Shown here piece after piece: positions 6,025 to 8,511 of a stretch of DNA of 8,511 bases (the stretch's first letter is position 1; every line of letters starts with the position of its first letter). Below the pieces are notes generated by a model that saw only the letters and a program-made list of their open reading frames with translations, ran no database searches and was not told where the DNA came from. Source of the stretch: an uncultured Ruminococcus sp. GTDB taxonomy: Bacteria; Bacillota; Clostridia; Oscillospirales; Ruminococcaceae. The stretch is from contig CAMVIL010000039.1 in the NCBI GenBank assembly GCA_947167535.1, positions 1 through 8,511 of the forward strand, read 5' to 3'. A program made the position numbers and the translations under genes.

Positions 6025-7527
6025 TTACTTGTAAGGGTTCTCGCCGAAATAGCGGTTTACGGCGGGACGGTTGTACTCGCGGTCTTCAACGCCCAGATAT
6101 TTCAGCAGGTCGAAGAGCGCCTTGCCATGGTGACCGAATACCACACAACCGTGGTGAGGATAGCCCTTTTCGATCAGTACATAGCGGTAGAATCTGCCCA
6201 TCTCCTTGATGGCGAAGATACCGATGGTTCCGAAGGAACGTGTCGCTACGGGAAGTATCTCGCCCTCTGCGGCGTAGCTGCGAAGTGCTGCGTCCGCGGT
6301 GGACTGGAGACGGAAGAATGTTATCTCACCGGGCTTTATGTCGCCCTCGAGGGTGCCGCGTGTGATGTCGGGCTCCTTATCGGGCTCGAGGCCGCGGTGC
6401 ATTATGCGCTGATACTTCATGATGGGGCTCTTCATTATGCAGGAGGAGCCGTTTCCGCAGTGGAAGCCCATGAAGGTGTCACGCTGGGAATAGTCAAACT
6501 TGCCCTCGATGTCCTCATGGTAAATGTTCGAGGGAACGGTGTTGTTGATGTCGAGCAGAGTAACAACATCGTCGGAGATGCACTGACCGATGTACTCGGA
6601 AAGCACGCCGTAGATGTCTACCTCACAGCTTACGGGGATACCTTTAGCACCCAGTCTGCCGTTTACATAGCAGGGCACGAAGCCGAACTGAGTCTGGAAG
6701 GAAGGCCAGCACTTGTTGGCGAAAGCCACGAACTGTCTCTCACCCCTGTGAGCCTCAGCCCAGTCGGTGAGGGTGAGCTCGTACTGCGCAAGACGCGGGA
6801 GAATGCCTGACATCTTGTTGCCTGCGCCAAGTTCCGCCGCCATTTCATCCACAAGTGCGGGAATGCGGGGGTCGTCCTTGTGCTCGTTGAAAGACGCAAA
6901 CAGGTCAAGCTCCGAGTTCTCCTCGATCTCAACGCCGAGGTCGTAAAGTCTTGCTATGGGCGCGTTGCAGGCAAGGAAGTCCTGCGGACGCGGTCCGAAG
7001 CTGCTTATCTTTAAGCTTCTGAGTCCTACGATACCGCGTGCGATGGGTATAAACTCATTTATCATATCGGCGACCTCGGGAGCGGTGCCGACGGGGTATT
7101 CGGGAATATAAGCCTTTATGCCGCGCAGCTGCAGGTTGTAGCTGGCGTTGAGCATACCGCAGTAAGCGTCGCCGCGGTTGTCTATAAGAGCGTCGCCGCA
7201 GTCGTCCTCGGCGGCAGCAACGAACATTGCGGGGCCGTCAAAATACTTGGCCAGCAGAGTCTCGGGGGTCTCGGGTCCGAAATTGCCGAGATAAACGACC
7301 AGCGCATTACAGCCTGCATCGTTGATCTCACTCAGAGCCTTTCTCATATCCAGCTCGTTCTCAATGATAGTGGGACAAACGAACAGCTCGTCAGCGCAGT
7401 ATTTTTCGGCGTATGCCTTTGCAACAGCGTCTCTGCGCGCTTCGGAGAGGCTCATAGGGAAACAGTCGCGGGAAACAGCGACCAGCCCGAGCCTGATCTG
7501 AGGAATATTTCCAAGTTTATTGCTCAT
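6025..7527 (-). CDS. L-fucose/L-arabinose isomerase family protein
   Basis: The 500-residue protein belongs to the FucI-like (COG2407-type) aldose-ketose isomerases, which interconvert a sugar such as L-fucose or an arabinose with its ketose using a divalent metal, usually Mn. The N-terminal part is an alpha/beta domain (IRLGLVAVSRDCFPMS, then ALVVYLGNFGPETPE). The C-terminal part has the likely metal ligands of the family: Glu302 in SCEVDIYG, Asp326 in LLDINN, and a histidine in the HHGCVVFGHHGKALFD segment (458-473). FucI proper is about 590 residues, so this is one of the shorter relatives whose true substrate varies between members. The ATG at 7525-7527 has GGAGG 9 nt upstream. No kinase, aldolase or transporter gene adjoins it, so it works with enzymes encoded elsewhere. 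AraR-like operators upstream favour L-arabinose or another pentose over fucose; that is inference. Confidence 0.88.
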   Translation of the reverse strand: MSNKLGNIPQIRLGLVAVSRDCFPMSLSEARRDAVAKAYAEKYCADELFVCPTIIENELDMRKALSEINDAGCNALVVYLGNFGPETPETLLAKYFDGPAMFVAAAEDDCGDALIDNRGDAYCGMLNASYNLQLRGIKAYIPEYPVGTAPEVADMINEFIPIARGIVGLRSLKISSFGPRPQDFLACNAPIARLYDLGVEIEENSELDLFASFNEHKDDPRIPALVDEMAAELGAGNKMSGILPRLAQYELTLTDWAEAHRGERQFVAFANKCWPSFQTQFGFVPCYVNGRLGAKGIPVSCEVDIYGVLSEYIGQCISDDVVTLLDINNTVPSNIYHEDIEGKFDYSQRDTFMGFHCGNGSSCIMKSPIMKYQRIMHRGLEPDKEPDITRGTLEGDIKPGEITFFRLQSTADAALRSYAAEGEILPVATRSFGTIGIFAIKEMGRFYRYVLIEKGYPHHGCVVFGHHGKALFDLLKYLGVEDREYNRPAVNRYFGENPYK

Positions 7528-7536
7528 ATTCGGGTA

Positions 7537-7541
7537 CCTCC
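7537..7541 (-). promoter_or_regulatory. Ribosome binding site of the isomerase gene
   Basis: On the minus strand GGAGG lies 9 nt before the ATG at 7527. It is a strong site and supports this start. Confidence 0.88.
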
Positions 7542-7554
7542 GTATACAAAACTG

Positions 7555-7570
7555 AATTGACCGTACAAGT
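7555..7570. promoter_or_regulatory. Degenerate second AraR-like operator in the isomerase 5' leader
   Basis: On the minus strand ACTTGTACGGTCAATT repeats the TTGTACG half of the perfect palindrome further upstream and keeps the CAA of the other half. It matches 12 of 16 positions of the AraR-type sequence ATTTGTACGTACAAAT, as I recall that sequence. It lies about 30 nt downstream of the predicted transcription start, a position suited to repression, with its centre 139 bp from the other site. It is degenerate, so it is tentative. Confidence 0.45.
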
Positions 7571-7599
7571 AGAAGCGGATCAATGTAATCATCGACCTA

Positions 7600-7608
7600 A
7601 TTATACCA
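7600..7608 (-). promoter_or_regulatory. Extended -10 promoter of the isomerase gene
   Basis: The minus strand reads TGGTATAAT: a perfect TATAAT (7605 to 7600) with the TG dinucleotide one base upstream that defines extended -10 promoters. No good TTGACA lies 16-18 nt upstream; the best partial match is TTCACT at 20 nt. Transcription should start near 7593, giving a leader of about 66 nt. A weak -35 with a strong extended -10 fits a promoter controlled by a repressor or by an activator. Confidence 0.8.
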
Positions 7609-7655
7609 TATTCCCGAGAAGAATTAGTGAATTTTTTGTAAACATAACACAGAAT

Positions 7656-7692
7656 TTTTGGAAAGTACGGATAATTTGATATATTTCCAAAA
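7656..7692. repeat. 9-bp perfect inverted repeat upstream of the isomerase promoter
   Basis: TTTTGGAAA (7656-7664) and TTTCCAAAA (7684-7692) are exact inverse copies separated by 19 nt. They sit about 65-100 bp upstream of the predicted transcription start, between the promoter and the distal AraR-like box. The arm centres are 28 bp apart, so a dimeric regulator could bind. The sequence is AT-rich, so chance cannot be excluded. No T-run suggests a terminator. Confidence 0.5.
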
Positions 7693-7693
7693 T

Positions 7694-7709
7694 AATTGTA
7701 CGTACAAAC
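7694..7709. promoter_or_regulatory. AraR-like operator (TTGTACGTACAA palindrome)
   Basis: The core 7696-7707 is a perfect 12-bp palindrome, TTGTACGTACAA. On the minus strand the 16-mer GTTTGTACGTACAATT matches 14 of 16 positions of the operator type ATTTGTACGTACAAAT recognised by Bacillus AraR, a GntR/LacI-chimera repressor released by L-arabinose; the consensus is recalled, not looked up. It lies about 109 bp upstream of the predicted start. Together with the leader copy it would place the promoter between two operators, an arrangement that allows looping. The araR gene itself is not in the window. Confidence 0.65.
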
Positions 7710-7733
7710 GCCCCCTGTCAGCAGCAGAGGGCG
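7709..7733 (-). terminator. Putative terminator hairpin after the VanZ-family gene
   Basis: On the minus strand CGCCCTCTG and CAGGGGGCG form a 9-bp stem with one G-U pair and a 7-nt loop (7718-7724), 7 nt after the VanZ-family stop. Only TTT follows before the AraR-like palindrome, so the U-tract is poor. A second AT-rich hairpin (AAAAAGC-ATA-GCTTTTT, 7734-7750) overlaps the stop codon and could help. Termination is plausible but probably incomplete. Confidence 0.5.
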
Positions 7734-7739
7734 AAAAAG

Positions 7740-8249
7740 CTATGCTTTTTTCCTATTTTTCAGAGCTATCAGTCTGATGACAGCGATGCTCAGCAGCACC
7801 CCGACTGCCGCTCCTGCGGTGTCGATGCAGATGTCACGCAGCTGACAGGCTCGTCCGGGAACGAAATGCTGGTGCACCTCATCGCTTATGGCGTAGAGTA
7901 TGCTGAACGCCAGCGCCGCGAAGGCGCAGTCTCTCCTGCGCTTCGGACGATCGGCGGCGAGAAACAGCTGCAGCGACAGCACGCCCAGCACAAAGAACAC
8001 CGTAAAGTGTGCCGCCTTGCGCACCCAGAACTGCATACCCGAGATCATTTCGTCACGTTCGGCAGAGTCGAGGTTCTTAAAACCCGACACCACCAGCCGG
8101 CAGAAGAGGTATATCACCCCGCCGCTTGTCTTAGACGAGTCATCGGCTACCTGTGCCGAAAAGGCGAATATCACGCCGCACCAGATCACTGTCAGTATGA
8201 TAAACAGCAGCTCGCGGCGGTTGACAGTGAATTTCGGCTTACGTTTCAT
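7740..8249 (-). CDS. VanZ-family membrane protein
   Basis: The 169-residue protein is a four-helix VanZ-like membrane protein. Hydrophobic segments lie at about 12-31, 77-98, 108-124 and 143-162. Family-like motifs are the first helix ending in FAFSAQ (28-33), VRKAAHFTVFFVLG (77-90), SDEVHQHFVPGRACQLRDICIDTAGAAVG (122-150; VanZ members share the D/E-x-x-Q and R-x-x-x-x-D-x-x-x-N/D pattern). The founding VanZ gives low-level teicoplanin resistance by an unclear mechanism. Most members, like this one, are chromosomal genes of unknown role outside any van cluster, so resistance should not be inferred. I chose the ATG at 8247-8249, with AGGTG about 7 nt upstream, over the TTG at 8270, which lacks a site. 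It overlaps the end of the tRNA nucleotidyltransferase gene by 11 nt, so the two are probably coupled. The C-terminus is basic. Confidence 0.88.
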   Translation of the reverse strand: MKRKPKFTVNRRELLFIILTVIWCGVIFAFSAQVADDSSKTSGGVIYLFCRLVVSGFKNLDSAERDEMISGMQFWVRKAAHFTVFFVLGVLSLQLFLAADRPKRRRDCAFAALAFSILYAISDEVHQHFVPGRACQLRDICIDTAGAAVGVLLSIAVIRLIALKNRKKA

Positions 8250-8511
8250 CAACGCACCTCGCTTCCGCAAAGTCGGTCAGCGCCTCGGGAGTGTTATCCA
8301 GCCGTTCCTCGATGACCTCGGAGAGTATAAGCTTCAGCAGGTCGCCGATCTCCTTGCCCTTATAGCCCAGCGCCATCAGCTCTTTTCCGCCGACGGCAAG
8401 ATCGGATATCTTCAGGCAGGCGTCCTGCCCGCGGAGCTCTTCGGCAATCCGTCCGAGCTCGTCAAGCTCGGCGCGCTCCTCCTCCCGCAAATACTGCGCC
8501 TGCGCCAGCGT
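8239..8511 (-). CDS. cca: CCA tRNA nucleotidyltransferase, C-terminal end (5' part cut off by contig end)
   Basis: Ninety residues are read from the contig end, frame open at base 8511, to TAA at 8239-8241. The KISDLAVGGKELMALGYKGKEIGDLLKLIL stretch, followed by EVIEERLDNTPEAL, matches the C-terminal domain of bacterial CCA-adding enzymes (typical form: LAI-x-GKDL-x-x-LGY-x-G-x-x-IG-x-x-L-x-x-L-x-x-x-V). The enzyme adds or repairs the 3' CCA of tRNAs. The nucleotidyltransferase head, which holds the catalytic aspartates, lies outside the window, so the choice between a CCA enzyme and a related poly(A) polymerase rests on the tail only. The TTG at 8488-8490 is internal, since family-like helical sequence (LAQAQYLREEE) precedes it. 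Confidence 0.85.
   Translation of the reverse strand, partial: TLAQAQYLREEERAELDELGRIAEELRGQDACLKISDLAVGGKELMALGYKGKEIGDLLKLILSEVIEERLDNTPEALTDFAEARCVDET

Noticed and set aside
5905..6810. A 301-codon plus-strand frame running opposite the isomerase gene
   Set aside because: It crosses the end of the acetyltransferase gene and the terminator, and mirrors the isomerase codons. No motif is recognisable.
7540..7553. A third AraR-like half-site (TTTGTATAC on the minus strand) beside the ribosome binding site
   Set aside because: Only TTTGTA matches; the second half does not resemble the operator.
7740..8249. VanZ-family gene as a glycopeptide resistance determinant
   Set aside because: It is linked to cca, not to a van cluster, and chromosomal VanZ-like proteins are common with no resistance role.

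Overview
The window looks like the end of a metagenome or draft-genome contig from an anaerobic, saccharolytic Clostridia-type bacterium. A Ruminococcus or Oscillospiraceae-like gut or rumen organism is my best guess. The guess rests on the mix of GC-rich codons in the genes with AT-rich promoter DNA, Gram-positive GGAGG-type ribosome binding sites, a hydrogenase maturation operon beside a nitrogenase-like oxidoreductase, a fucose/arabinose-isomerase-family gene and a VanZ-family protein. The taxon is inferred; no rRNA or other marker is present. Bases 1-47 are not biological: they match the 3' 47 bases of the Illumina TruSeq universal (P5) adapter, so the natural sequence begins at about base 48.

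Region 1 (48-5959, + strand) is one probable operon, entered part-way. It holds the C-terminal part of a nitrogenase-component-1-type protein, then hypF, hypC, hypD and hypE, then a GNAT N-acetyltransferase. Gaps are short: 11 nt before hypF, 59 nt before hypC, a 4-nt overlap between hypC and hypD, 39 nt before hypE and 9 nt before the acetyltransferase. HypF and HypE make the thiocyanate carried by HypE. HypC and HypD form the scaffold on which the Fe(CN)2CO unit of [NiFe]-hydrogenase is assembled. The nickel-insertion genes hypA and hypB and the hydrogenase subunits are not in the window. A hairpin flanked by A and T tracts (5961-6001) ends this operon and can also end the convergent gene beyond it.

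Region 2 (6025-7739, - strand) is a single 500-residue sugar isomerase of the L-fucose/L-arabinose isomerase family with its own 212-nt regulatory region. That region carries an extended -10 promoter (TGGTATAAT), a perfect 12-bp palindrome TTGTACGTACAA resembling operators of the arabinose repressor AraR, a second degenerate copy in the 5' leader, and a separate 9-bp inverted repeat. Together they suggest control by a pentose, probably arabinose, with operators on both sides of the promoter.

Region 3 (7709-8511, - strand) is the C-terminal end of a CCA tRNA nucleotidyltransferase, cut by the contig end, overlapping by 11 nt a four-helix VanZ-family membrane protein. A GC-rich hairpin follows.

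No tRNA, rRNA, CRISPR array, insertion sequence or phage gene is visible. No gene-free stretch exceeds 300 bases. The points most worth a second look are the nitrogenase-like gene coupled to hypFCDE without hypAB nearby, and the AraR-like operator pair on the lone isomerase gene.
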